44,440 nucleotides of DNA from Tabrizicola sp. (GTDB taxonomy: Bacteria > Pseudomonadota > Alphaproteobacteria > Rhodobacterales > Rhodobacteraceae). The position numbers were made by a program, and so were the translations under genes. Positions 7,680 through 17,300 of this stretch are shown here, one piece after another. Within the stretch, counting starts at the first letter, position 1. Each line of letters opens with the position of its first letter. Under the pieces are notes generated by a model. It had not been told where the DNA came from, did not search any database, and saw only the letters and a list, made by a program, of their open reading frames with translations. The stretch spans positions 1-44,440 of the forward strand of contig JAEULQ010000015.1 in the NCBI GenBank assembly GCA_016792685.1. Reading direction: 5' to 3'.

Positions 7680-8389
7680 GCGCACCCTTCCTCATCGGCG
7701 AAAACATGACCGGCGGCTATGGTCCGGTCGATATCCTGCATTCCTGCACCCTTGCGGTCGAACCCGGCGAGATCGCCGTAATCGTCGGCCCGAACGGGGC
7801 GGGGAAATCCACGGCCATGAAGGCGGTCTTCGGGATGCTGAAGCTGCGCCAGGGCTCGGTGAAGCTGGATGGTGAGGATATCACCACGCTCACGCCCCAG
7901 GCCCGGGTCCGCAAGGGCATGGGCTTCGTGCCCCAGACCCATAACATCTTCACCGGCATGACGGTGGAGGAAAACCTGGAAATGGGTGCCTTCATCCGCG
8001 AGGATGATACGATCCTGGAGACGATGGAGCAGATCTACGATCTGTTCCCGATCCTGCGGCAGAAGCGATACCAGAAGGCGGGCGAGCTTTCGGGCGGCCA
8101 GCGCCAGCAGGTCGCCGTGGGCCGGGCGCTCATGACCAAGCCCAAGGTCCTGATGCTGGACGAACCGACCGCAGGCGTCAGCCCCATCGTGATGGACGAA
8201 CTTTTCGACCGGATCATCGAGATCGCCCGCACCGGCATCTCGATCCTGATGGTGGAGCAGAACGCCCGCCAGGCACTGGACATTGCCGACAAGGGCTTTG
8301 TGCTGGTCCAGGGCCGCAACCGCTACACCGACACCGGGCAGGCGCTTCTTGCCGACCCCGAGGTCCGCAAGTCCTTCCTGGGGGGATGA
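7676..8389 (+). CDS. Branched-chain-type ABC transporter ATPase (LivF-like)
   Basis: This 237-residue nucleotide-binding subunit has Walker A GPNGAGKSTAMKAVFG, Q-loop region FVPQTHNIFTGMTVEENLEMG, signature LSGGQRQQVAVGRAL, Walker B VLMLDEPTAGVSP, and H-loop-region ILMVEQNARQALDIAD. The last is the EQN variant usual for LivF. The length is normal. It starts inside the stop of the preceding small exported protein gene, and its own TGA overlaps the next ATG (8386-8389), so at least three genes are translationally coupled. It pairs with the LivG-like subunit to energise the importer. Confidence 0.94.
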   Translation: MSAPFLIGENMTGGYGPVDILHSCTLAVEPGEIAVIVGPNGAGKSTAMKAVFGMLKLRQGSVKLDGEDITTLTPQARVRKGMGFVPQTHNIFTGMTVEENLEMGAFIREDDTILETMEQIYDLFPILRQKRYQKAGELSGGQRQQVAVGRALMTKPKVLMLDEPTAGVSPIVMDELFDRIIEIARTGISILMVEQNARQALDIADKGFVLVQGRNRYTDTGQALLADPEVRKSFLGG

Positions 8390-8754
8390 TGATGAAACAC
8401 GCACTCTTTGCCGCGCTCGCCCTGCTTCCCGCCCCGGCCTTCGCCAGCTTCGAATGCACTGTCCAGCAGCAATGCGGTGGCGGTACCTGCGAGGCCTATA
8501 CCGGGGGCCCCTTCCTGATCGAGGAGGCGGGCGATGTCTGGCGTGTGAGCTCAGATGGCCAGGTCTGGGAAGGCTACGCGACCACCACGGTGGAGGCGGG
8601 CGGCGAGGTGTCGATCGTCCTGCCGCCACAGAATGGCATGTCGGGCCTAATCAGCATCTTCCCCTCGGGCGAGATGCTCTTCACCGCACATGCCTATGGC
8701 CAGATGGCGGTGGCCATCACCGGCTCTGGCAATTGCATGACCGAAGGCGGTTGA
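8386..8754 (+). CDS. Small exported cysteine-containing protein of unknown function inside the transporter operon
   Basis: This 122-residue protein starts MMMKHALFAALALLPAPAFAS, a clear signal peptide. Three ATGs in a row (8386, 8389, 8392) are possible starts. The mature region has four cysteines (FECTVQQQCGGGTCEAY and SGNCM), enough for two disulfides, and a compact beta-rich look. No family is recognised. The first ATG overlaps the LivF-like stop. It is followed by the permease gene at 8790 with a 35-bp gap. Together with the gene at 7182 it makes this transporter operon atypical. Confidence 0.75.
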   Translation: MMMKHALFAALALLPAPAFASFECTVQQQCGGGTCEAYTGGPFLIEEAGDVWRVSSDGQVWEGYATTTVEAGGEVSIVLPPQNGMSGLISIFPSGEMLFTAHAYGQMAVAITGSGNCMTEGG

Positions 8755-8789
8755 CCTTCTCCCTGGCACCCTAATGATCGCGTGAACTG

Positions 8790-9794
8790 ATGGACATCCT
8801 CAACGCCCTCGTCGCCTTCCTGAACTTCATTGTCGTGCCCGGGCTTGCCTATGGCAGCCAGCTTGCGCTTGGCGCGCTTGGCATCACGCTGATCTTCAGC
8901 GTCCTGCGCTTTTCGAACTTCGCCCATGGCGACACGATGGCCTTCGGCACGGCCTTCGTGATCCTCTTCACCTGGTGGTTCCAGTCGATGGGGATCACGG
9001 CCGGTCCCCTGCCGACCGCGCTGCTGGCCCTGCCGCTTGGCATCCTTGTGACCATTGCCATGGTCCTGGCGACCGACCGAGCGGTCTATCGCTTCTACCG
9101 CAAGCAAAGGGCCAAGCCGATCATTGTGGTGATCGTCTCGACCGGGGTGATGTTCGTGATGAATGGCCTCGTCCGGATGATCATCGGCACGTCGGAGCAG
9201 AACTTCACCGACGGCGCGCGGATGATGCTGAACCCGCAGGACTTCAAGACCTGGACCGGTCTGGCCGAGCCCCTGGCGATCAAGACCACCCAGGCGATTT
9301 CGGTCGTGGCCGCCATCCTGTGCTGCGCGGCCCTGTTCTGGTTCCTGCAGAAGACCCGGACTGGCAAGTCGATGCGCGCCTATTCGGACAACGAGGACCT
9401 GGCCCTTTTGTCCGGTATCAACCCGGAACGGGTGGTCACGATCACCTGGATTCTCGCTGGCGCGCTGGCTTGCATTGCGGGAACGCTTTACGGGCTCGAC
9501 AAGTCCTACCGCGGGATCGTCTATTTCAGCCTGCTGATGCCAATGTTCGCGGCCGCTATCGTCGGCGGCCTCGGTTCACCCGTGGGGGCAGTGGTTGGCA
9601 GCTTCATTGTCGCCTTCTCGGAACTCATCGTCACCAGCGCCTGGAAGAAGATCCTGGGCTATCTGGTGCCACCGGAGTGGCTGGGCGACGGGCTCTACCA
9701 GGCGCTTTCGACCGACTACAAGGTCGCGGTCAGCTTCGGCATCCTCATCATCGTGCTCCTCTTCCGCCCGCAGGGCATCTACGGAGGCAAGTGA
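8790..9794 (+). CDS. Branched-chain-type ABC transporter permease (LivH-like)
   Basis: This 334-residue inner-membrane protein has about eight hydrophobic segments and the BPD_transp_2 fold. The N-terminal GLAYGSQLALGALGITLIF and the RFSNFAHGDTMAFG segment match the conserved LivH 'G..yGl.AlGl.li......n.AHGd....G' pattern. ARAYSDNEDLALLSGIN corresponds to the cytoplasmic EAA-like loop. It ends FRPQGIYGGK, the usual LivH terminus. No clear Shine-Dalgarno sequence is visible. The LivM-like start follows the TGA by one nucleotide. Confidence 0.94.
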   Translation: MDILNALVAFLNFIVVPGLAYGSQLALGALGITLIFSVLRFSNFAHGDTMAFGTAFVILFTWWFQSMGITAGPLPTALLALPLGILVTIAMVLATDRAVYRFYRKQRAKPIIVVIVSTGVMFVMNGLVRMIIGTSEQNFTDGARMMLNPQDFKTWTGLAEPLAIKTTQAISVVAAILCCAALFWFLQKTRTGKSMRAYSDNEDLALLSGINPERVVTITWILAGALACIAGTLYGLDKSYRGIVYFSLLMPMFAAAIVGGLGSPVGAVVGSFIVAFSELIVTSAWKKILGYLVPPEWLGDGLYQALSTDYKVAVSFGILIIVLLFRPQGIYGGK

Positions 9795-9795
9795 C

Positions 9796-11100
9796 ATGCA
9801 ACAGTACCGCAATCTCCTGCTTTTCGCCGGTGTCGCCCTCCTTTTCATCCTGACGGGGCTTCTGCAAAGCTGGAACCTTTCGCTGAACATCCTGAACCTG
9901 GCGCTTCTGTCGGCGATCATGGCAATCGGGGTGAACATCCAGTGGGGCTATGCCGGCCTCTTCTCGACGGGCATCGTCGGGTCGGTCGCGCTTGGCGGTC
10001 TGGCCGTCGTGCTGGTCTCGGCCAAGCCCGTGCCGGATGGCTGGGCGGCGGGCGGGCCCCGGATCATGGGGGCGATCCTCTTCGCAGCCGTGGCAATCGG
10101 ACTTGCCGTCTGGCTATACCGTCGGCTTGCTCCGGGCGCTTCCCGGTCGCTGGCGCTTGCGCTGTTCCTGGTGGTCGCCTTCTTCATCTACCGGCTGGTC
10201 CTGGATCCGGCCGTGATCGCGGTTGAGGCAAACAATCCGGCGCAGGCGGGCAACATCGGCGGGCTGGGGCTCAATTCCCTGTTTGCCTGGCCCATCGGTG
10301 CCCTGATGGCAGCGGCGGCGGCCTGGGTCATCGGCAAGATCGCCCTTGGCCTGCGAGAGGACTATCTGGCAATCGCCACGCTGGGCATTGCCGAGATCAT
10401 CGTGACCGTCATGCGGAACGAGGACTGGCTGGCCCGCGGAGTGAAGAACCTGATTGACCTGCCCCGCCCCTGGCCGGTGCCAAAGGAAGTCGATCTTCAG
10501 GTCAACCCGACTTTCCTTGAACCGGTCGCCAGCATGGGCTTCGACCCGATCACGGCCTCGACGATCTTCGTCAAGCTGCTCTATGCCTCGATGTTCGGCA
10601 TTGTCCTCGTCCTTCTGGTCTGGGGCTGCGAACGGGCACTGAACAGTCCCTGGGGCCGCACGGTCCGCGCGATCCGCGACAACGAGATTTCGTCGGCCGC
10701 CATGGGCAAGGATGTGAAGTTCCGCCATCTGCAGATCTTCATCATCGGTTCGGCCGTCGTGGGCCTTGCCGGAGCAATGATGACCTCGATGGAGGGCCAG
10801 TTGACGCCGCCATCCTATCTGCCCTTGCGCTTCACCTTCCTGATCTGGGTGATGGTGATCGTCGGGGGGTCGGGCAACAACTGGGGCTCGATCCTGGGAG
10901 GATTGCTGATCGGCTGGCTTTACCTCGCCGTCGAATTCCTTGGGCCCCACCTTATGGAAGTCGTGACCGCAGGACTGCCTGCCGGTGACCTGAAAGATCA
11001 TCTGCAGGACACTGCTGCCCATATGCGGCTTCTGACCCTTGGACTTGTCCTTCTGATCGTCATGCGCTTCGCGCCAAAGGGGCTGATCCCCGAGAAGTGA
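9796..11100 (+). CDS. Branched-chain-type ABC transporter permease (LivM-like), long form
   Basis: This 434-residue inner-membrane permease belongs to the BPD_transp_2 family. It has NIQWGYAGLFSTGIVG (the LivM 'G.aGl...G' region), LREDYLAIATLGIAEI, the loop RAIRDNEISSAAMGKDV, and WVMVIVGGSGNNWGSILGG near the end, finishing RFAPKGLIPEK. Bacterial LivM proteins are commonly near 330-420 residues. The extra length lies in two places: an added hydrophobic stretch at residues about 85-145, and a soluble loop with PRPWPVPKEVDLQVNPTF around residue 225-245. It completes the K-G-F-H-M set, and the DMGDH-like gene follows after 115 bp. Confidence 0.93.
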   Translation: MQQYRNLLLFAGVALLFILTGLLQSWNLSLNILNLALLSAIMAIGVNIQWGYAGLFSTGIVGSVALGGLAVVLVSAKPVPDGWAAGGPRIMGAILFAAVAIGLAVWLYRRLAPGASRSLALALFLVVAFFIYRLVLDPAVIAVEANNPAQAGNIGGLGLNSLFAWPIGALMAAAAAWVIGKIALGLREDYLAIATLGIAEIIVTVMRNEDWLARGVKNLIDLPRPWPVPKEVDLQVNPTFLEPVASMGFDPITASTIFVKLLYASMFGIVLVLLVWGCERALNSPWGRTVRAIRDNEISSAAMGKDVKFRHLQIFIIGSAVVGLAGAMMTSMEGQLTPPSYLPLRFTFLIWVMVIVGGSGNNWGSILGGLLIGWLYLAVEFLGPHLMEVVTAGLPAGDLKDHLQDTAAHMRLLTLGLVLLIVMRFAPKGLIPEK

Positions 11101-11107
11101 GCCGCCG

Positions 11108-11148
11108 GCGACAAGCACTCGCTGTCCGGTCGCGACATTCTTTGTCGC
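11108..11148. promoter_or_regulatory. GCGACA/TGTCGC half-site cluster upstream of the DMGDH-like gene
   Basis: GCGACA occurs at 11108-11113 and 11132-11137, 24 bp apart. TTTGTCGCAAAA at 11141-11152 contains TGTCGC (11143-11148), forming an inverted pair GCGACA-N5-TGTCGC. The cluster is 70-110 bp before the ATG. The TTTGTCGCAAA string reappears at 39058-39068 upstream of the MttB-family gene. Confidence 0.5.
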
Positions 11149-11215
11149 AAAATCTCATGCCTTTCGGTCTTCGCCCGGCCATGGTGCGAAAAAACCGGAA
11201 GGCGGGAGACTTGCG

Positions 11216-13636
11216 ATGAAAACCCATGCGCGCGTGGTGGTGATCGGTGGCGGCGTTGTTGGCTGCTCGGTCCTGTATCACCTGACCAAGCTTGGCTGGT
11301 CCGATGTCATGTTGATCGAGCGGTCCGAGTTGACCAGCGGTTCCACCTGGCACGCGGCAGGTGGCTTCCACACGATCAACGGCGACACCAACATGGCCGC
11401 CCTGCAGGGCTACACGATCCGGCTCTACAAAGAGCTGGAGGCCATAACCGGCATGTCCTGCGGTCTGCACCACGTGGGCGGTGTGACGCTGGCCGACAAC
11501 GAGGCGCGGTTCGAGATGCTCAAGGCCGAACGCGCCAAGCATCGCTACATGGGGCTGGACACCGAGATCCTGACCCCGGCCGAGATCAGCAAGCTGACCG
11601 ACGGGCTGGTCGATGTGAAAGGCATCCTGGGTGGCCTTTATGACCCGCTGGACGGACACCTCGACCCTTCGGGCACGACCCACGCCTATGCCAAGGCCGC
11701 GCGGATGGGCGGGGCGGAAATCGTCCTACACAACCGCGTTCTGGAAACCCGCCCGACGAAGGAAGGCTGGGAGGTCGTCACCGAAAAGGGCACCGTCACC
11801 TGCGAGCACCTGGTGAACGCGGGCGGCCTCTGGGCGCGCGAAATCGGGGCGATGGCGGGCGTCTACCTGCCGCTTCTGCCGATGGCACACCAGTATATCG
11901 TTACTGACGACATCCCCGAGATCATGGACATCCTGGGCCAGGGCCGCGAGTTCCCGCATGTCATGGACCCGGGCGGCGAGTTCTATCTGCGCCAGGAAGG
12001 CCGTGGCATGTGCATCGGCTTTTATGAAAAGCCCTGCGAGCCCTGGGCCGTGGACGGCACGCCCTGGAACTTCGGCCACGAACTTCTGAACGAGCAGTTC
12101 GACAAGATCGAGGATTCCGTCAACTTCGCCTATCGCCGCATTCCGGTGCTGGAACGGTCCGGCGTCAAGCGCGTGATCCATGGGCCCTTCACCTTTGCCC
12201 CTGACGGCAACCCGCTGATCGGCCCGGTTCCCGGCCTGCGCAATTACTGGTCGGCCTGCGCGGTGATGGCGGGCTTCAGCCAAGGCGGCGGCATGGGCTT
12301 GTCCCTGGCGCAGTGGATGATCCATGGCGAGGTCGAGCGTGACCCCCGCGGCTTTGACGTCGCGCGCTTCGGCAACTGGACCTCGCCGGGCTATACCGTG
12401 CCGAAGGTGATCGAGAACTATCAGATGCGGTTCAGCGTCTCGTATCCCAACGAAGAACGCCCCGCCGCCCGCCCCTTCCGCACCACGCCGATGTACGAGG
12501 TCTTCGACGGCATGAATGCGGTCTGGGGCCAGCAGTACGGGCTGGAAGTGGTGAACTACCACGCCCTGCCCGGCGAGCCGCGCTATGAGGAGCCGACCTT
12601 CAAGCGGTCGAATGCCTGGGAGGCGACACGGCAGGAAGTCATGGCCGTCCGTGAGGGCGTCGGCATCAACGAGGTCCAGAACTTCGGCAAGTATCTGGTC
12701 AAGGGTGCCAGTGCGCGGGCCTGGCTGGACCGGATCATGGCGGGCCGCATTCCGCAGCCGGGTCGGCTGTCGCTGACCCCGATGCTGGCGGAATCGGGCA
12801 AGATCATAGGCGACTTCACCGTGTCCTGCCTGTCCGAGACGGAATTCCAGCTGACCGCGAGCTACGGCGCCCAAGGCTGGCACCAGCGCTGGTTCGAACA
12901 ACATGCAGAACCCGGCGTAACCATCGAGAATGTCTCGGATTCCCGCTCGGGCTTCCAGATCGCCGGTCCGAAAGCGCGCGAACTTCTGGCCCGCGTCACC
13001 CGCTCGGACGTCAGCGCCGAGGCCTTCAAGTTCATGGACGTCAAGCGCATGACCGTGGGCATGGCCAACTGCATCGTCCAGCGCGTGAGCTACACCGCCG
13101 ACCTTGGCTATGAGATCTTCACCGATCACATGTCTGTCCGTCACCTTTGGGATGTCCTTTCGGCTGCAGGCAAGGACCTTGGCCTGCGTCCCTTCGGCAT
13201 GCGGGCGATGATGTCGCTGCGCCTGGACAAGTGGTTCGGGTCCTGGGGCCGTGAGTTCAGCCCGGATTACACCCCGGCTGAGACCGGCCTTGACCGCTTC
13301 ATCAGTTGGAACAAGCCCGCCGACTGGATCGGCAAGGCGGCAGCGATGAAGGAAAAGGCCGAAGGCCCGAAACGCAAGCTCGTGCCAATCATCGTCGACG
13401 CCAAGGATGCCGACGTTGTAGCCTGGGAGCCGATCTGGCTGGACGGCGGCGTTGTCGGTTGGTGCACCAGCGGCGGATTCAGCCACTGGACCGGCAAGTC
13501 GGTTGCGCAGGGCTTTATCCCGGCGGACCGTGTGCAGGACGGACTGGCGCTGGAGGTCGAGATCCTTGGCGAGCGTCGCCCGGCCCGGGTGCATCTGGCT
13601 CCGCTTTGGGATGATGGCGGTCGGATGCGAGGCTGA
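11216..13636 (+). CDS. FAD-dependent dimethylglycine/sarcosine dehydrogenase-like protein (DAO + GcvT domains)
   Basis: The 806-residue protein has an N-terminal DAO oxidase domain (residues about 6-370) with the dinucleotide motif VVVIGGGVVGCSVLYH. Its STWHAAG motif contains His46, the residue that covalently binds FAD in dimethylglycine and sarcosine dehydrogenases. An FAO_M linker follows (about 375-430), then GcvT and GcvT-C domains (about 430-800) that bind tetrahydrofolate. The family oxidatively removes N-methyl groups and transfers formaldehyde to folate. GGGAG precedes the ATG. The gene sits directly downstream of the complete ABC importer, so the imported compound is probably its substrate or precursor. 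GcvT-fused DAO enzymes are numerous in marine alphaproteobacteria with varied substrates, so dimethylglycine itself is not proven. Confidence 0.9.
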   Translation: MKTHARVVVIGGGVVGCSVLYHLTKLGWSDVMLIERSELTSGSTWHAAGGFHTINGDTNMAALQGYTIRLYKELEAITGMSCGLHHVGGVTLADNEARFEMLKAERAKHRYMGLDTEILTPAEISKLTDGLVDVKGILGGLYDPLDGHLDPSGTTHAYAKAARMGGAEIVLHNRVLETRPTKEGWEVVTEKGTVTCEHLVNAGGLWAREIGAMAGVYLPLLPMAHQYIVTDDIPEIMDILGQGREFPHVMDPGGEFYLRQEGRGMCIGFYEKPCEPWAVDGTPWNFGHELLNEQFDKIEDSVNFAYRRIPVLERSGVKRVIHGPFTFAPDGNPLIGPVPGLRNYWSACAVMAGFSQGGGMGLSLAQWMIHGEVERDPRGFDVARFGNWTSPGYTVPKVIENYQMRFSVSYPNEERPAARPFRTTPMYEVFDGMNAVWGQQYGLEVVNYHALPGEPRYEEPTFKRSNAWEATRQEVMAVREGVGINEVQNFGKYLVKGASARAWLDRIMAGRIPQPGRLSLTPMLAESGKIIGDFTVSCLSETEFQLTASYGAQGWHQRWFEQHAEPGVTIENVSDSRSGFQIAGPKARELLARVTRSDVSAEAFKFMDVKRMTVGMANCIVQRVSYTADLGYEIFTDHMSVRHLWDVLSAAGKDLGLRPFGMRAMMSLRLDKWFGSWGREFSPDYTPAETGLDRFISWNKPADWIGKAAAMKEKAEGPKRKLVPIIVDAKDADVVAWEPIWLDGGVVGWCTSGGFSHWTGKSVAQGFIPADRVQDGLALEVEILGERRPARVHLAPLWDDGGRMRG

Positions 13637-13704
13637 TGGCCATCGTGGCCCAGGCACGGCGCAAGGCTTGACAGGGGTGCGTTGGGGCGGGAACCATCCG
13701 TACC

Positions 13705-14328
13705 ATGCATCCGATCGTGACCATCCTGATCCTTGCCGCTGGTGCCTCCTCGCGGATGCGCGGGCAGGACAAGCTGGTGACACAGATTGACGGCAAGGCG
13801 CTCCTGCGCCGCGTCGCAGAAAGCGCTGTGGCGACGGGCTCTCCGATACTGGTGACCCTGCCTCCGGCGGCAATGGCCCGGCGAGACGTCTTGCAGGATC
13901 TGCCTTTGCACATCGTCGAAGTCCCGGACGCCGAACTTGGCATGTCGCGGTCCCTGGTTCACGCGATCAAGCACGTCGCCGACCGGGGTCCGACACATCA
14001 GGACGGGCTCATGATCCTGCCTGGTGATATGCCGGGCTTTACGACCGATGCTTTGGCCAGACTGATTGCCCGGTTCCAAGCCGCACCGCATGCGATCCTC
14101 AGAGGGGGCAGCGAAGCGGGCGATCCCGGCCATCCGACGATCTTTCCCTGCGATCTATGGGCCGAGCTTTCGCAGGTGACAGGGGACGAAGGTGGGAAGT
14201 CCGTCCTGAAACGCCACTCCGATCGGGTAGAAGTCGTCCCCCTGCCCGGCCAGATGGCGACGCTGGACCTTGATACACCGGAAGACTGGGCGGCCTATCT
14301 TGGCCACCCGCCTGTGTGGTCAGCCTGA
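13705..14328 (+). CDS. MocA/MobA-like nucleotidyltransferase (NTP_transf_3)
   Basis: This 207-residue protein opens VTILILAAGASSRMRGQDKL, the nucleotide-binding LAAGxSxRMxxxDK loop of the NTP_transf_3 family. It also has MILPGDMPGFT (the metal-binding GDMP motif) and GHPTIFP, which is typical of the MocA/CTP:molybdopterin cytidylyltransferase branch. MocA loads CMP onto molybdopterin for xanthine-dehydrogenase-type enzymes in the cytoplasm. No molybdoenzyme gene is adjacent, so the exact acceptor is uncertain. The last 9 bp overlap the 3' end of the converging RTX gene. Confidence 0.85.
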   Translation: MHPIVTILILAAGASSRMRGQDKLVTQIDGKALLRRVAESAVATGSPILVTLPPAAMARRDVLQDLPLHIVEVPDAELGMSRSLVHAIKHVADRGPTHQDGLMILPGDMPGFTTDALARLIARFQAAPHAILRGGSEAGDPGHPTIFPCDLWAELSQVTGDEGGKSVLKRHSDRVEVVPLPGQMATLDLDTPEDWAAYLGHPPVWSA

Positions 14329-17300
14329 CACCAGAACCTTTGCTTCGTGGGCCTTCAGCGACAGCCGCGCTGCCGGGAACACCGCTTCGCCCCTTGCAAG
14401 CTCGGGGAAGAGCGCCAGAACCTCACGACGAGCGTCGGCATCCAGCCCTTCAAGCGTCCGCACGGCCGGCTGGAAGCTTTCCGTCCAGAGACCATCAGAC
14501 AAGACAATCTCGTGCCGGTCGAAGAGGATGTGAACATAGGTCACACCGTCCTTCGGCAAAGCCCGTGTCACATCAGACATGCCCACCAGGTGCTTGGCTG
14601 GGACCAGCACCTCGCATTCGCCGAAGAACATCTCGGCGCGCGAGCCTTCGATCAGCACGCGGTGTTGTGGCGAAACCAGCATCATTCGCTCTGGCCCGGC
14701 CGCACCAAGGGCCGCCTGGCCGATACGGACAGGCTGAAGGTCGGGATCGGCCAAAAGTTCGGCAAAGCCGAGGTGCCGTGTTCCCACCCAACGCAGCGGT
14801 TGCAAGCCGTTGTCACGCGTCTGGATCAGGTCGCCCGGACAAAGCGCCTCGACCGCCACTTCCCCCCGCGCCGTCATGATGCGCGTGCCAAGCGTGAAGC
14901 AGGGAATGATCTGCTCGATCTCGACAAAGTTGATGATGCCTATCAGGTTGGTCTTGCCCGGGCCCGCATAGACCAGGATCTGGCCGGATTCGGTCGTCGG
15001 GTCGCCACCCGTGTAGTTGATCGTGACCCGCTCCCAGCCATAAGGGGTCAGGTTGATAACGTCATTGTCGGTCAGGATGTCGGTCGGGATCGTCCCGCCA
15101 CCATCGATGAACTCGGCATTGATTGAATCGTTCAGATCGCCGGTGGTGACGTAGAAGACATCGTTGCCGTCACCGCCGTACATCGTATCGCGTTCGGCGC
15201 CGCCATAGATGCGGTCATCGCCAGCATCGCCGTAGATCGTGTCACGGCCCGTGCCGCCGTAAAGCTGATCGTCACCGATGCCGCCGCCCAGCAGGTCATT
15301 GTCGTCCCCGCCGTCGACGACGTCGTTCCCTGTGCCGCCGATAAGCAGGTCAGCGCCCGCCTCGCCAAAGAGCGTATCTGCGGCATCGCCACCCTGAAGG
15401 GAGTCAGCGCCGATCCCGCCATAAAGCTGGTCACTGTCGGTGCCGCCAAACAACTCATCGTTGTCCGCGCCACCATAAAGGAAATCATTGCCGGCTTCGC
15501 CGCTCAGGAAATCGTCGCCCTCATCGCCGTACAGAGTATCTGCGTCATCGCCCGTCCAGACCGTATCGTTGCCGCTTCCCCCGAAAATCAGGTTCGACCC
15601 GGCAAGACTGCTGCTGGCTATATCATCGATCAGATCATTCCCGGCGCCGCCATAGACAGTGTCATTGCCAGCGCCAAAGTTGATCGTGTCGTTGCCGTCG
15701 TCACCAAAGACAAGGTCCGCACCGTCGCCGGCTTCGATGCTGTCGTTGCCAAGCCCGCCGTAGATCCGGTCATCACCGATGTTGCCAAGGATCGTGTCGA
15801 GCCCGATCCCGCCATACATGGTGTCATTGCCATCGCCTCCCGTGAGGGAGTCGTTATCAAGCAATGGCAAAGCCTCGAAGTGCAAGTCCGAAATCCGGAT
15901 CGCCTGTTGAGCACCACCAGGGTTGAGGTCTGTGTATTGGACAACGATCCTCGCCACCGGGCCTGCGATCTGATACAGGACAGATCCTTCGGCGTCGTTG
16001 GGGTTAAACGAACCTCCGACAGCAGTAACCGTGTTGCCCGACAACGACATATTGGTTGTATCGCCGAGCGTGATTACGATGGGGATTTCGTTGCCTTCGG
16101 AATCGTAGGCTCGGACACTTACCGAGTCGGTGAAGCCCGATAGATCAACGTCTGAAATTCGAAAGCGCAGATTCTGAACTTCACTTTGGTAACCCGACCC
16201 CGAGACTGAATCGAAGTCGAACTGAACCTGCGACGAGGAGTCTGCTCCTCCGTCATCTGGTCGAAAGACTTCCGCACTAGAGTCCCGGTTGAATGGTTCA
16301 CCGCCGGCGACATAGATCTCCATGTCGCGTTCAAAGTTCGGGAATACGCTCGTGGAATTGCCAGTGTTTTCTGCAGAAAATGTGGCGCCGCTGATTCCAC
16401 CGCTATATGTGACTGTTACGGAAATCCCACCGGTGTCCTGAACCACACCACCCGCAAGAGGGGCTTCATCGGCATAGTCGGTCCAGTTGAACTGCAGTGG
16501 CGTCGCGGCACCGCTGCCGGTCGTTCCGGTTTCGGGCCCGCCATAGATGACGTCGCTTCCAGTGCCGCCGTCGATGGTGTCATTACCGACGCCGCCGAAC
16601 ACCGTTTCAGCATCCGTGCCGCCAGTGACGATATCATTGCCGCTACCGCCATAAACCAGGTTCGCGCCCGAACCCGCGTCGATGCTGTCGTTACCAGTTC
16701 CCGAATAAATCGTGTCCGCGCCGGTGCCGCCGATGGCCGTATCGTTGCCTGCGCCGCCATAGATCCGATCGCTGCCACTCCCGCCATCAATGACGTTGGC
16801 ATTGGCATCGCCCGTCAAAGTGTCGTTCTGGTTGCTGCCAGTAAGGTTCTCAAAACCGGAAAGCGCGTCGGTTCCTTCGCCAGTGGCAGAGCCCGATAGC
16901 AGGTTGGCGTTTACGGCAGTCGCGGAATTGGCGTAGGAAACAACGTCCGCAGTCCCGGCTCCGCCAGTCAGGGTATCGTTTCCGAGGCCGCCTTCGATCG
17001 TGTCGTTGCCGCCCCCGCCATCGATCGCGTCAGCACCGGCCCCGCCAATCAGCCAGTTGGCGTTGCCATCGCCAGTTATGACGTCGGCATTGTCCCCGCC
17101 GATGACACCGTCGATGTCGAATATATCGTCGTCACCGTCGCCGCCGGAGGCGACTGACGACCCAAGATCGACTGTTACGCTGGCTGCTACGCCGGAATAG
17201 CTGACAAAATCGAAACCGCCGCCACCGTAGATGACGTCGTCGCCCGCGCCACCGTCAGTTCCGCCAAATATCGTGTCATTGCCTAAGCCACCATAAATAC

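Noticed and set aside
11726-13873. 715-codon open frame opposite the DMGDH-like gene
   Set aside because: It is antisense to a complete DAO/GcvT protein; no start signal or family match.
14890-14905. Intein in the RTX protein because of the Hint fold
   Set aside because: The Hint domain is near the C-terminus with no following extein of a known host protein and no homing endonuclease; it matches the Hint_2 type seen in secreted RTX proteins.
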